Source: Spirochaetales bacterium (lineage in GTDB: Bacteria > Spirochaetota > Spirochaetia > Treponematales > Treponemataceae). From it: a stretch of DNA of 38,424 nt. How positions within the stretch are numbered: the stretch's first letter is position 1; every line of letters starts with the position of its first letter. Of the stretch, positions 1 through 6,804 are shown piece by piece. A model generated the notes under the pieces. It ran no database searches, had not been told where the DNA came from, and was given only the letters and a program-made list of their open reading frames with translations. The translations under genes and the position numbers were made by a program. The stretch spans positions 1 to 38,424 of the forward strand of contig QKAR01000004.1 in the NCBI GenBank assembly GCA_003246335.1, written 5' to 3'.

Positions 1-513
1 AATGTAGGCATATTGATTTATCTCGGTCTCTATGACGGCGAGCGCCGCATCGGCGGATGAAAGTTCAGCCTCAAGCACGTCGAGACTCGTCTTCGCCGAT
101 TTCAGGTCATAGTCCGAAATGAGGCCTTTTTCCGCAAGCTTCGTTTGGTTCTGATAGTTCAGCAGTTGCAACTCGTAGTTTGCCTTCGCCTTCGCGACGG
201 ATGCCTTTTGCTCCGTTTCCTGCAAGCGCAGCATGTCGGTGTTCAGCACCGCGAGCGTCTGGCCTTTCGTGACCCGATCGTTATAGTCGACCAGGACTTT
301 TTCAACGACGCCGCTCATTTGGGCGAGCACGCTGACCGAGGAAACCGGCTCGATGGTTCCGCTGCTTGAAACGGTCTTTTCGATCGAGCCGCGCTGAATC
401 GTCGAGGTAGTGTACTCAGATCCCGATGAGGCGCCGTTTTTCGCGCAAGATACCGGAACGAGAGCGCAGGAAAGGGCAAGCCCGATATAGGATAAGAATT
501 GTAAGGTCTTCAT
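1..513 (-). CDS. Periplasmic adaptor lipoprotein of an efflux system (HlyD/MacA type), 5' part only
   Basis: Read on the minus strand from ATG at 513, with a good ribosome site (AAGGAG) 7 nt upstream. The 171 visible codons run off the left edge of the window, so the C-terminal half is missing. Residues 1-23 are a signal peptide ending in a relaxed lipobox (VPVSC), so Cys23 is the probable lipidation site. Then come the biotinyl-lipoyl-like half-motif (about 45-95, including VSVLAQMSGVVEKVLVDYND) and the start of a long alpha-helical hairpin (about 95-170, with the typical LAEKGLISDYDLKSAKTSL turn). Such adaptors bridge an inner-membrane pump to a TolC-like outer membrane channel. The pump partner should lie to the left of the window. 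MacA-like (ABC) and RND-type adaptors cannot be separated from this fragment. It has its own upstream region, shared with the divergent marR. Confidence 0.85.
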   Translation of the reverse strand, partial: MKTLQFLSYIGLALSCALVPVSCAKNGASSGSEYTTSTIQRGSIEKTVSSSGTIEPVSSVSVLAQMSGVVEKVLVDYNDRVTKGQTLAVLNTDMLRLQETEQKASVAKAKANYELQLLNYQNQTKLAEKGLISDYDLKSAKTSLDVLEAELSSADAALAVIETEINQYAYI

Positions 514-537
514 GAATTATCTCCTTGCTGAATACTA

Positions 538-554
538 AGCAAAAATCATGCCAA
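538..554 (-). promoter_or_regulatory. Sigma54 (-24/-12) promoter candidate for the adaptor gene
   Basis: The minus strand reads TTGGCATGATTTTTGCT. Against the sigma54 consensus TTGGCACGnnnnTTGCT this is one mismatch, and the GG and GC dinucleotides are exactly 10 nt apart. The predicted start falls near 527, just before the AAGGAG ribosome site, giving a very short leader of about 14 nt. No upstream activator gene is visible in the window. Confidence 0.5.
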
Positions 555-592
555 CGAATTTTCTCGGTTTTTTAGCGATTTTCCCAAAAAAA

Positions 593-668
593 TGCGCACT
601 TACCCGCACTTCACTGCGCAACAAGTTTACAGCAATGACTTTTAATCAGACTGCGCACTCATTGCGCA
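593..668. repeat. Four copies of the palindromic hexamer TGCGCA in the divergent control region
   Basis: TGCGCA occurs at 593-598, 615-620, 652-657 and 663-668, three of them followed by C. The spacing (22, 37 and 11 between starts) puts copies 1, 2 and 4 or 3 and 4 roughly on one face of the helix. The block lies between the efflux adaptor gene and marR, upstream of both promoters, and so is a plausible regulator binding region. The bound protein is unknown. Confidence 0.5.
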
Positions 669-678
669 CCGAAATAGC

Positions 679-713
679 TTGACAGCCACCGTCAATTTAG
701 TTAGATTTCTAAC
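679..713 (+). promoter_or_regulatory. marR promoter with overlapping palindrome
   Basis: The -35 TTGACA (679-684) is perfect. A 17-nt spacer leads to TAGATT (702-707). A perfect inverted repeat GTTAG-ATTT-CTAAC (700-713) covers the -10 box, the position expected of an autorepressor operator. The predicted transcription start is around 714, only about 4 nt before the ATG at 718. Confidence 0.6.
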
Positions 714-717
714 GAAA

Positions 718-1155
718 ATGGATTATCGCAAGCTAGAACAAAACATTCGCTCGGTTTTTCGGATTAAGTGCGCGCTGTTTAAGGAGTTCGATTCGTCGCC
801 CATATCGGTACCAATCAATAAAACCCAAGAACGCGTGCTCATGATTGTATGGCACCACAAATCGGCGCAGATGCAGTTTTTGAGCGCGGAAGTGGGCCTG
901 GAAAAAGGCTCGCTTACGACCGTAATCGACGCGCTCGAGCGGCTCGACCTGGTTAAACGAGTCCGAGACGGCGAAGACCGCCGATCCATAACGGTTTGCG
1001 CGACGCCGACCGGCGAAAGAGTCGCCGAAGAAATCGAAACGCTGTTTCTGGCGCATCTCGAGCGCGTATGCGCAAAACTCACGCCCGAAGACCGCGGCGA
1101 ATTCGCGCAGGCGGCAGAAACGTTCGCCCGCATCATGTATACATTAGCGCCCTAA
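718..1155 (+). CDS. MarR-family transcriptional regulator
   Basis: A 145-residue winged-helix regulator. The DNA-binding part lies at about residues 45-105: a helix-turn-helix (LSAEVGLEKGSLTTVIDALE), then a wing containing the family motif DGEDRRS. The flanking helices form the dimer interface. MarR proteins usually repress a nearby pump and release DNA on binding a phenolic or cationic ligand. The ATG at 718 is preferred over an in-frame TTG at 679, because that TTG is part of the -35 box. No ribosome site precedes 718, so translation is probably leaderless. A MATE pump starts 22 nt downstream, the same pairing as MepR-MepA, so MATE is the likely target. The divergent adaptor gene may be a second target. 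Confidence 0.85.
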   Translation: MDYRKLEQNIRSVFRIKCALFKEFDSSPISVPINKTQERVLMIVWHHKSAQMQFLSAEVGLEKGSLTTVIDALERLDLVKRVRDGEDRRSITVCATPTGERVAEEIETLFLAHLERVCAKLTPEDRGEFAQAAETFARIMYTLAP

Positions 1156-1177
1156 CGGACGCTTAGGAGAATTATCA

Positions 1178-2548
1178 ATGAAAGCAGACTCTTCGCGCAT
1201 TAAAACGATGGCCGAGACGCCACCGCTTCGCGCAATTTTAATCCTCGCCTCGCCGGTCGTGCTGGCGATGCTCGTTCAAGTTCTGTACAACATGGTTGAC
1301 ACCTTCTTTATCGGAATGATGAACGACGTCAATCAGCTCGCGGCTGCGAACGTCGGCTTTCCCTTTTTCATGCTGACCATGGCAGCTGGAAGCGTCATCG
1401 GCGTCGGCTCGGCGTCGGTTATTTCCCGTTACATCGGGATGGGCAAAAAAAAGGAGGCGGGCGAGATTGTCGGGCTTTCGTTCGCCCTCGTCGTCGCCCT
1501 GGCTCTCGCGGTAACGATCGCCGGCCTCCTCGGGATCGATCGCGCGGTTTCCCTCCTGGGAGCCCGAGATTCCGTCGTGGGCCCGACAAAAGCGTACCTT
1601 ACGCCGCTCATCATCGGCGCGGCGATCATCATGACGAATCTTTCAATCGGCGTGGAACTCCGCGCGGAAGGTGCGGCCGTGGATACGACGATCGGCATGG
1701 TGCTCGGCTCGGTCGTCAACATTATCCTGGACCCCATCATGATTTTCGCCTTCCATTGGGGTATCGCGGGTGCCGCGTGGGCCACGGTCATCGGGAACGC
1801 CGCCGGCCTCGCCTGGTACGTTCGCTGCTACGCGCGCTCGTCTATGCTGAACGTTACGTTCGGAAAGCACTCGTGGAATCCCGAATATTTGCGGGAAATT
1901 TTCTCCATCGGCATACCGTCGGGTCTCAACCAGGCGCTCATGTCGGTTTCCGCCGTTATCTCGAACAACGTTGCCTCCACCTACGGAGCGATCACGCTCG
2001 GGGCGATGGGCGTCGCCCTCAAGGTAAATAGCCTCATCATCCTGATCCTGATCGGCCTCGCGACGGGCTGCCAACCGTTATTCGGCTATAACTACGGGGC
2101 TCGCAACGCGAAGCGGCTTAAGGCCATCCTCAAGACCGGCATGATCCTATCCGCCGCCGTCGGCGCATTTTTGCTCGCGGTGTACACGTTCGCGGGCAAG
2201 CATTTGATCGCCCTTTTCTCGCAAAACCCGGAAGTCATCGCGAAAGGCGCGTACATGCTCACCGCGGTATCGTCCGCGGCGCCGGTCATCGGCCCGACGA
2301 TGCTCGTCATCAACTGCCTGCAGGCCATCGGAAAGCCCATGCCGTCGCTGATTCTCTCGACCGGCCGCCAGGGGCTATTCTACATTCCCCTGCTGTTCAT
2401 CCTGAACGCCCTTTTCGGCTTCAACGGATTCGTGTTCACGCAGCCGATCGTCGACGCGCTCATGCTCGTCACGACGACGCTCACCATGCGGTATGTCCTC
2501 AATAAGGACACGGTGCTTCACGCGACTCCCGTCGCCGGGGCGGCGTAA
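1178..2548 (+). CDS. MATE-family multidrug/cation antiporter
   Basis: 456 residues, the usual length of the family, with about 12 hydrophobic segments in two related halves. The N-terminal half carries the MATE signature around residues 22-50 (LILASPVVLAMLVQVLYNMV, then DTFFIG) and the second half begins near residue 235 (IFSIGIPSGLNQALMSVS), followed by the GCQPLFGYNYGA stretch typical of MepA/DinF-like members. It sits in the inner membrane and exports organic cations or drugs in exchange for Na+ or H+. The start is supported by AGGAGA 8 nt upstream. It is cotranscribed with marR (22-nt gap). The exact substrate cannot be read from the sequence. Confidence 0.9.
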   Translation: MKADSSRIKTMAETPPLRAILILASPVVLAMLVQVLYNMVDTFFIGMMNDVNQLAAANVGFPFFMLTMAAGSVIGVGSASVISRYIGMGKKKEAGEIVGLSFALVVALALAVTIAGLLGIDRAVSLLGARDSVVGPTKAYLTPLIIGAAIIMTNLSIGVELRAEGAAVDTTIGMVLGSVVNIILDPIMIFAFHWGIAGAAWATVIGNAAGLAWYVRCYARSSMLNVTFGKHSWNPEYLREIFSIGIPSGLNQALMSVSAVISNNVASTYGAITLGAMGVALKVNSLIILILIGLATGCQPLFGYNYGARNAKRLKAILKTGMILSAAVGAFLLAVYTFAGKHLIALFSQNPEVIAKGAYMLTAVSSAAPVIGPTMLVINCLQAIGKPMPSLILSTGRQGLFYIPLLFILNALFGFNGFVFTQPIVDALMLVTTTLTMRYVLNKDTVLHATPVAGAA

Positions 2549-2566
2549 AAAAAAGTCAAATCTCTC

Positions 2567-2595
2567 TTGTTCCACTTTCGCGATCGAAGTATTAT
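2567..2595 (+). promoter_or_regulatory. Promoter of ltaE
   Basis: TTGTTC (2567-2572), a 17-nt spacer and TATTAT (2590-2595). The predicted start at about 2602 leaves only about 3 nt before the ATG at 2605, and there is no ribosome site, so the transcript may be leaderless. Confidence 0.5.
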
Positions 2596-2604
2596 GCTTG
2601 AATC

Positions 2605-3636
2605 ATGAATACAATAGATCTACGAAGCGACACCGTTACCTGGCCGACCGACGAAATGCGGGCGGCCATGGCGAACGCCCCGGTCGGGGACGACGTGTAC
2701 GGTGACGACCCAACCATACGGGAACTTGAATCGTACGCCGCGAGCATTGCCGGCAAGGAAGCGGCGCTTTTCGTCCCGTCCGGGACTTTCGGAAACCAAC
2801 TGGCCCTTTTTACCCATTGCCCCCGAGGATCCGAAGTGATCCTGGACGAGTCCTGCCACATCGTTCAGCACGAGGCGGGAGCCGCGAGCGTCATCGCGGG
2901 AGTCCAGCTCCGCGCCGTCGACTGCGGCGGGGTGCTCACCGACGCGCATGTCCAACCGCGCGTTCGGTTCGGGGAAGACATACACGAGCCCCAAACGAGC
3001 CTTATCTGCGTTGAAAACGCGCATTCAAACGGACGGGTTCTTCCCCTTTCCGTCATGGAAGGCATTCGCCGTTGCGCCGACCGCAATCACGTGGCCGTCC
3101 ACCTGGACGGCGCGCGGCTTTTCAACGCGGCGTCTTCCCTCGGAGTCCAGGCGAAAGACATCACGCAGTACGTCGATTCCGTCATGTTTTGCCTCTCGAA
3201 GGGCCTGTGCGCGCCGGTCGGCTCGATGCTCGCCGGCACCAGGAAATTCGTCGAGGAAGCGCGCCGCAAGCGCAAACTCATGGGGGGCGGGCTCCGGCAG
3301 GCGGGGATACTCGCGGCGGCGGGCCTCATCGCGCTCAAGGAAATGCGACTCAGGCTGAGCGAGGATCACGCGAATGCGAAACTCCTCGCGGCCCGACTCG
3401 CCGAAATCCCCGGGGTAATAATCGATCAGGCGGCGGTCGAGATTAACATGGTGTATTTTTCGCACGAAAAAAACTCCTCGATCGACAGCGAGGCCTTCAT
3501 CGAATTCATGAAAGGGAAAAACATCCTCATCAACCCCTGCGGGACAGATCACGTGTACCGATTCGTGACCCATTATTGGATTACGCGGGAGCACGTAAGC
3601 CTGATAGCGAACGCGGTGAGGGAATTTTACTCTTGA
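2605..3636 (+). CDS. ltaE: Low-specificity L-threonine aldolase
   Basis: A PLP-dependent fold-type I enzyme that splits L-threonine and L-allo-threonine into glycine and acetaldehyde. 343 residues, the normal length. The N-terminal signature (LRSDTVTWPTDEMRAAM, then VGDDVYGDDPT) is clear. His85 (DESCHI) stacks on the cofactor, Asp168 and Arg171 (HLDGAR) hold the pyridine ring and carboxylate, and Lys199 (LSKGLCAPVGSM) is the Schiff-base lysine. The CDF transporter gene overlaps its stop codon by 4 nt, so the two are probably cotranslated. The enzyme can supply glycine, an input of purine synthesis, but no direct link to the pur genes further right is shown. Confidence 0.93.
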   Translation: MNTIDLRSDTVTWPTDEMRAAMANAPVGDDVYGDDPTIRELESYAASIAGKEAALFVPSGTFGNQLALFTHCPRGSEVILDESCHIVQHEAGAASVIAGVQLRAVDCGGVLTDAHVQPRVRFGEDIHEPQTSLICVENAHSNGRVLPLSVMEGIRRCADRNHVAVHLDGARLFNAASSLGVQAKDITQYVDSVMFCLSKGLCAPVGSMLAGTRKFVEEARRKRKLMGGGLRQAGILAAAGLIALKEMRLRLSEDHANAKLLAARLAEIPGVIIDQAAVEINMVYFSHEKNSSIDSEAFIEFMKGKNILINPCGTDHVYRFVTHYWITREHVSLIANAVREFYS

Positions 3637-4580
3637 AAGGCGCGATCGCTAAAACCGAGGCGGAAACGAGAGACGCGCTCCTTCGCAGGGCGGCGCTCAT
3701 CGCCTTGGCGGGAAACCTCGTTCTCGCTATCCTCAAGATTACGGTCGGGGCCGCCAGCGGGAGCCTCGCCGTCCTCGGGGACGGAATCGACTCGTCAACC
3801 GACGTCGTGATCGCTATCATGACGCTCGCGGTAGGATTCTACGTCAGCCAACCCTCCGACAAAGAGCACCCCTGGGGTCATGGGCGGGCGGAGACACTCG
3901 CTACCATCGTCCTCGCATTCGTCGTTTTTTTCGCGGGAACCCGACTTTTCGAGTCGGCCATCGAGCGTCTCCGTTCGGGGGAAGCGATGGAGATTCCCAG
4001 CACCGTCACGCTCGTCGTGACCGGCATATCGATCGCCGGAAAAATCTCCCTCGCGCTCGGGCAGTTCCGCCTGGCGAAATTAACCGGCAGTTCCATGCTC
4101 AAGGCGAACGCCCGCAACATGGCAAACGACGTCGTTATTTCCGCATCGGTATTCGTCGGCCTTGCCGTGACGATTCTCTTCAAGCTCGCCTTTCTCGATT
4201 CCGTAATCGCGCTGCTTGTCGGGTTGTGGGTCATGAAGGCGGGAATCGGAATCTTTAGGGAACAGAACCTGGAGCTGATGGACGGAAACGCGGACGACGA
4301 GCTGTACCGCACGCTGTTCGCCGCCGTGAAATCCGTCGACGGCGCGGCGAACCCGCATCGCGCCCGGATCAGGAGAATCGCGACCGCGTGGGACATCGAC
4401 CTCGATATCGAGGTCGACGCCTGCCTCACCGTCCGCGAGGCGCACGCGATCGCCGCGCGCGTCGAGGAAGCCGTGCGCGAGCAGATACCGTTCGTCTACG
4501 ACATCATGGTGCACGTCGAGCCGGCGGGAAGCGGCGAGCACAACGAGCAGTACGGGCTCTCGGCGAAAGACGTCCGCTAA
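3633..4580 (+). CDS. Cation diffusion facilitator (CDF) metal transporter
   Basis: 315 residues from a TTG at 3633 that overlaps the ltaE stop (TTGA); a GGTGAGG ribosome site lies 11 nt upstream. A longer in-frame TTG start at 3576 lies deep inside ltaE and lacks a ribosome site. About six membrane segments precede a cytoplasmic C-terminal domain (about 215-300). The transport site in TM2 is Asp53-x3-Asp57 (GDGIDSSTD), followed by the HPWGHGRAE loop. In TM5 the usual HxxxD or DxxxD is Asn162-x3-Asp166 (NMAND). The acid in place of His in TM2 and Asn in TM5 argue against a standard zinc exporter; manganese, iron or cobalt is possible. The metal cannot be settled from the sequence. Confidence 0.87.
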   Translation: MKGAIAKTEAETRDALLRRAALIALAGNLVLAILKITVGAASGSLAVLGDGIDSSTDVVIAIMTLAVGFYVSQPSDKEHPWGHGRAETLATIVLAFVVFFAGTRLFESAIERLRSGEAMEIPSTVTLVVTGISIAGKISLALGQFRLAKLTGSSMLKANARNMANDVVISASVFVGLAVTILFKLAFLDSVIALLVGLWVMKAGIGIFREQNLELMDGNADDELYRTLFAAVKSVDGAANPHRARIRRIATAWDIDLDIEVDACLTVREAHAIAARVEEAVREQIPFVYDIMVHVEPAGSGEHNEQYGLSAKDVR

Positions 4581-4589
4581 AGATATCTT

Positions 4590-5396
4590 TCAGCTTATGC
4601 GGACTTTATCGAGTCCGGCCTTTTTCCACGCGTCGACGAATTCGATGAAATATTGCTGAATGCCGCCGAACCACTTGTCCTGAACGGCGACCGCCGAAAC
4701 CCCGATGTACCGATAATGCCAGCATTCCCAGCGATACCCGGTAACGCTTTCGTACCCTTCGGGGAACGAGAGCGACCAGCCGTAGGCGCCGGCGTGCGCG
4801 GCAAGCCACTTGCCGGCCTTCGTCCGCGCGAAATCGTCGGTGATGGAGCCGAAGTCGACGGCGCAGCCGGTTTGATGCTGACTTGTCCCCGGACGGGCGG
4901 ATTCTCGGTCGGCGGCGGCCTGCCCAATTTCCTTCACGATCCGATCATAAACCGTACGCTGGTACGCGAACGAGCGATATGACGAACTCGCGACGAGCGT
5001 AACGCCGTCGCGCCGGGCGGCGGCGGCCATGATTTCAAGCGCGGCTTCCGCGTCCCTACGTAGCGATAAACCCGACCGCCCGCAGACGTAGGATCGGGAC
5101 GAAGAAAGCGGCACTAAGTCCGGGGGAACGTAGCCCTCCGGAAGCGGATGCGTTTTATCCATGAGGCCGAGCAGGCCCGCCGAATCGGATGAGATCACCG
5201 CGTTGAGTTCCGCGGCGAATTCAGAAGAATGGGCGTCGATGCGCGAGATCATGTCTTTGGGGATGGTATCGGGAGCGACGAAAGTTCGGTTTTCCTGGGC
5301 TGAAAGCTGGACGAGCGAGAAAAACGAGACCGCGGCGAGAAAGGCGAAGCGCGCGCGGGCGAACGCTTTCGAAAAAAAGGGAGTGGAGAGTTTCAT
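4590..5396 (-). CDS. VanY/DacB-like D-alanyl-D-alanine carboxypeptidase (peptidase M15)
   Basis: 268 residues with an N-terminal signal sequence (about 1-34, ending LSA-QE), so exported to the periplasm. The M15 zinc site is complete: His174 and Asp181 in SQHQTGCAVDF, Glu224 and His227 in WECWHYRY, preceded by the SSYRSFAYQ motif. Such enzymes remove the terminal D-alanine from peptidoglycan stem peptides. The ATG at 5396 overlaps the stop of the HAD gene in an ATGA arrangement, so it is the last gene of the partner-switching operon. A TTG 8 codons further upstream is a poorer start because it would put charged residues before the signal. It converges on the CDF gene with a 9-nt gap. Confidence 0.88.
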   Translation of the reverse strand: MKLSTPFFSKAFARARFAFLAAVSFFSLVQLSAQENRTFVAPDTIPKDMISRIDAHSSEFAAELNAVISSDSAGLLGLMDKTHPLPEGYVPPDLVPLSSSRSYVCGRSGLSLRRDAEAALEIMAAAARRDGVTLVASSSYRSFAYQRTVYDRIVKEIGQAAADRESARPGTSQHQTGCAVDFGSITDDFARTKAGKWLAAHAGAYGWSLSFPEGYESVTGYRWECWHYRYIGVSAVAVQDKWFGGIQQYFIEFVDAWKKAGLDKVRIS

Positions 5397-6061
5397 AGGG
5401 AAAAATCCTTTATCGGCCAACCACGCTTTCGCGCGACGCGACGCAGTCGGAAATCCGGATTCGTCGCGACGGGATGCCCGACAAGCTCGAGCAGGGGAAG
5501 GTCGTGAATGCTATCGGAATAGAACGAGCAAAGCTGCGGGTCGGAACCGCTTCGCTCGACGAACGACTCGATAATGCGCCGCTTGTATTTCGAGTAAACG
5601 GGCACGCCGATGAGCTTGCCCCCGAAGATCCCGCCCTCGTAATCGAATTGCGTCGCGACGACGTCCGCGGCGCCGAGACCGCAATGGCGGGCGAGCGGGT
5701 ACGCGGCCTCGAACGGCGTGGACGTCGCGAGAATGACGCGAACGCCGCGCTTTCGCAAGCCCGCGATTTCGCGCAAAGCGCCCGGATACAGCGTTTTTTT
5801 TAGGTATCGGTCAAACGCCTCATCGGCGATGCTTTCAAGCTCCGACCGCTCGATGCCATAGAGTTTCGGCAAACTGTAGCGATACAGGAATTCCATGCGA
5901 AGGTTAAAAACTCGATAGAAGAGATAGAGGACGGGAGCGGCCGCCAAGTACCACCATTTGAGGTAGCCGCGACGCATGCAAACGACGACGAATGCGAGGG
6001 CCGTGGCCCGCCTGCTGATCGTATGATCCACGTCGAAAAAAGCAATCTCCTCGCGTCGCAT
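5393..6061 (-). CDS. HAD-superfamily phosphatase, subfamily IB (SerB-like)
   Basis: 222 residues. The four HAD motifs are present: the nucleophile Asp10 with Asp12 in FFDVDHT, Ser/Thr motif II in ILATSTP, a lysine (YSKYKRR) as motif III and the acidic YSDSIHDLPLLE as motif IV. An alpha-helical cap with a membrane-like patch (about 35-55, YLKWWYLAAAPVLYLFYRVF) lies between motifs I and II, as in subfamily IB members acting on phosphoserine or lipid phosphates. The substrate is unknown. It starts 4 nt after the RsbW-like gene, with no clear ribosome site, and is translationally coupled to the peptidase. Its presence next to a cell wall enzyme hints at envelope lipid or wall metabolism, but that is inference. 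Confidence 0.82.
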   Translation of the reverse strand: MRREEIAFFDVDHTISRRATALAFVVVCMRRGYLKWWYLAAAPVLYLFYRVFNLRMEFLYRYSLPKLYGIERSELESIADEAFDRYLKKTLYPGALREIAGLRKRGVRVILATSTPFEAAYPLARHCGLGAADVVATQFDYEGGIFGGKLIGVPVYSKYKRRIIESFVERSGSDPQLCSFYSDSIHDLPLLELVGHPVATNPDFRLRRVARKRGWPIKDFSL

Positions 6062-6065
6062 GGGT

Positions 6066-6464
6066 TCAAAGGATAATGGTTATGAGGGCTTTGAACAAGC
6101 CCCGGCGGAAGGCGATCGACGAGGAAAGGTTTGAGCACATGCGAAGCCCGAGCCCGCGATATCGGCGCGCTTCGCGATCGTACCGAGGCTTCGTCGTATG
6201 AACAGCGCTCAAAAGCTCGGAAAACGTGTCGGTGGGATAGCGAAACCGAAACTCGACATGTCCCCCCACGACGCGGACGGAAACGAGGACCCTCGCCCTC
6301 GGCGAAAGACTTCCATACCGCGCGATGTTATCGAACGTTTCCGTCGCGACGAGAAGGCATCGAGCCCGCTCCGAGCCGGGGAGGAACCCTAAGCCGCCGA
6401 TAAACGTTTCAAGCGCGACCAATTCCGACAAATCGCCGCGCAGCCGTATTCGCGCCTGAGGCAT
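6066..6464 (-). CDS. RsbW-like ATP-binding protein (anti-sigma factor/serine kinase family)
   Basis: 132 residues of the HATPase_c_2 fold. The N box is present (Glu42 and Asn46 in ATETFDNIARYG), and the glycine-rich lid is present (YRGLGLRMCSNL, about 105-116). The middle DxGxG motif, which contacts adenine, is not recognisable; the expected place reads RYPTDTF. Family members phosphorylate a STAS partner and bind a sigma factor or other target. Here kinase activity is uncertain because of the missing box. It starts 2 nt after the STAS stop, without its own ribosome site, so it depends on translation of the STAS gene. Confidence 0.8.
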   Translation of the reverse strand: MPQARIRLRGDLSELVALETFIGGLGFLPGSERARCLLVATETFDNIARYGSLSPRARVLVSVRVVGGHVEFRFRYPTDTFSELLSAVHTTKPRYDREARRYRGLGLRMCSNLSSSIAFRRGLFKALITIIL

Positions 6465-6466
6465 CG

Positions 6467-6793
6467 TTAGAACACTTCGGTAAGGGAGTGAATGACCATG
6501 AAAAGCTCGCTGAATCCCGTCGACTCGATCGCGAGTCGAACGACCTCGGATGGCTTCATCACGTAGAGATTGAAGCCCGCGTCCTTGGCGTCGTCAAGGG
6601 CGGCCATGAGAACGCCAAGCCCCGAGGACGAAAGGTTCGTCACGCGGGAAAGGTCAAGCACCAGGTTAGTCGTCTTTACGAGGGCGTAAACCTTATTCTG
6701 GAATTCGGCGTACGTGTACGAGTTGATCGAGCCGACGATCTCCAGCAGCACGTAGTTCGGCCCGCTTTTTTCGGCTATCGAGATGCTTTCCAT
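6467..6793 (-). CDS. STAS-domain anti-anti-sigma factor (RsbV-like)
   Basis: 108 residues, a single STAS domain. In SpoIIAA/RsbV the phosphorylated serine lies in an Asp-Ser-Ser-Gly motif; here the motif is Ser55-Ser56-Ser57-Gly58 (NLSSSGLGVLM), so Ser56 is the likely phosphosite but the preceding Asp is replaced by Ser. The ribosome site GGAG lies 9 nt upstream of the ATG. In the classical switch the unphosphorylated form captures the anti-sigma kinase, and the SpoIIE-type phosphatases encoded just upstream regenerate it. Position between two phosphatases and an RsbW-like ATPase fits that role. The final target (sigma factor or other) is not visible. Confidence 0.9.
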   Translation of the reverse strand: MESISIAEKSGPNYVLLEIVGSINSYTYAEFQNKVYALVKTTNLVLDLSRVTNLSSSGLGVLMAALDDAKDAGFNLYVMKPSEVVRLAIESTGFSELFMVIHSLTEVF

Positions 6794-6804
6794 ATATCAC
6801 GCTC

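Noticed and set aside
723-1136. Long minus-strand frame opposite marR, and many similar frames opposite other genes
   Set aside because: High GC produces open frames on the opposite strand; these lack ribosome sites and have the Arg/Ser/Pro-rich composition of shadow frames.
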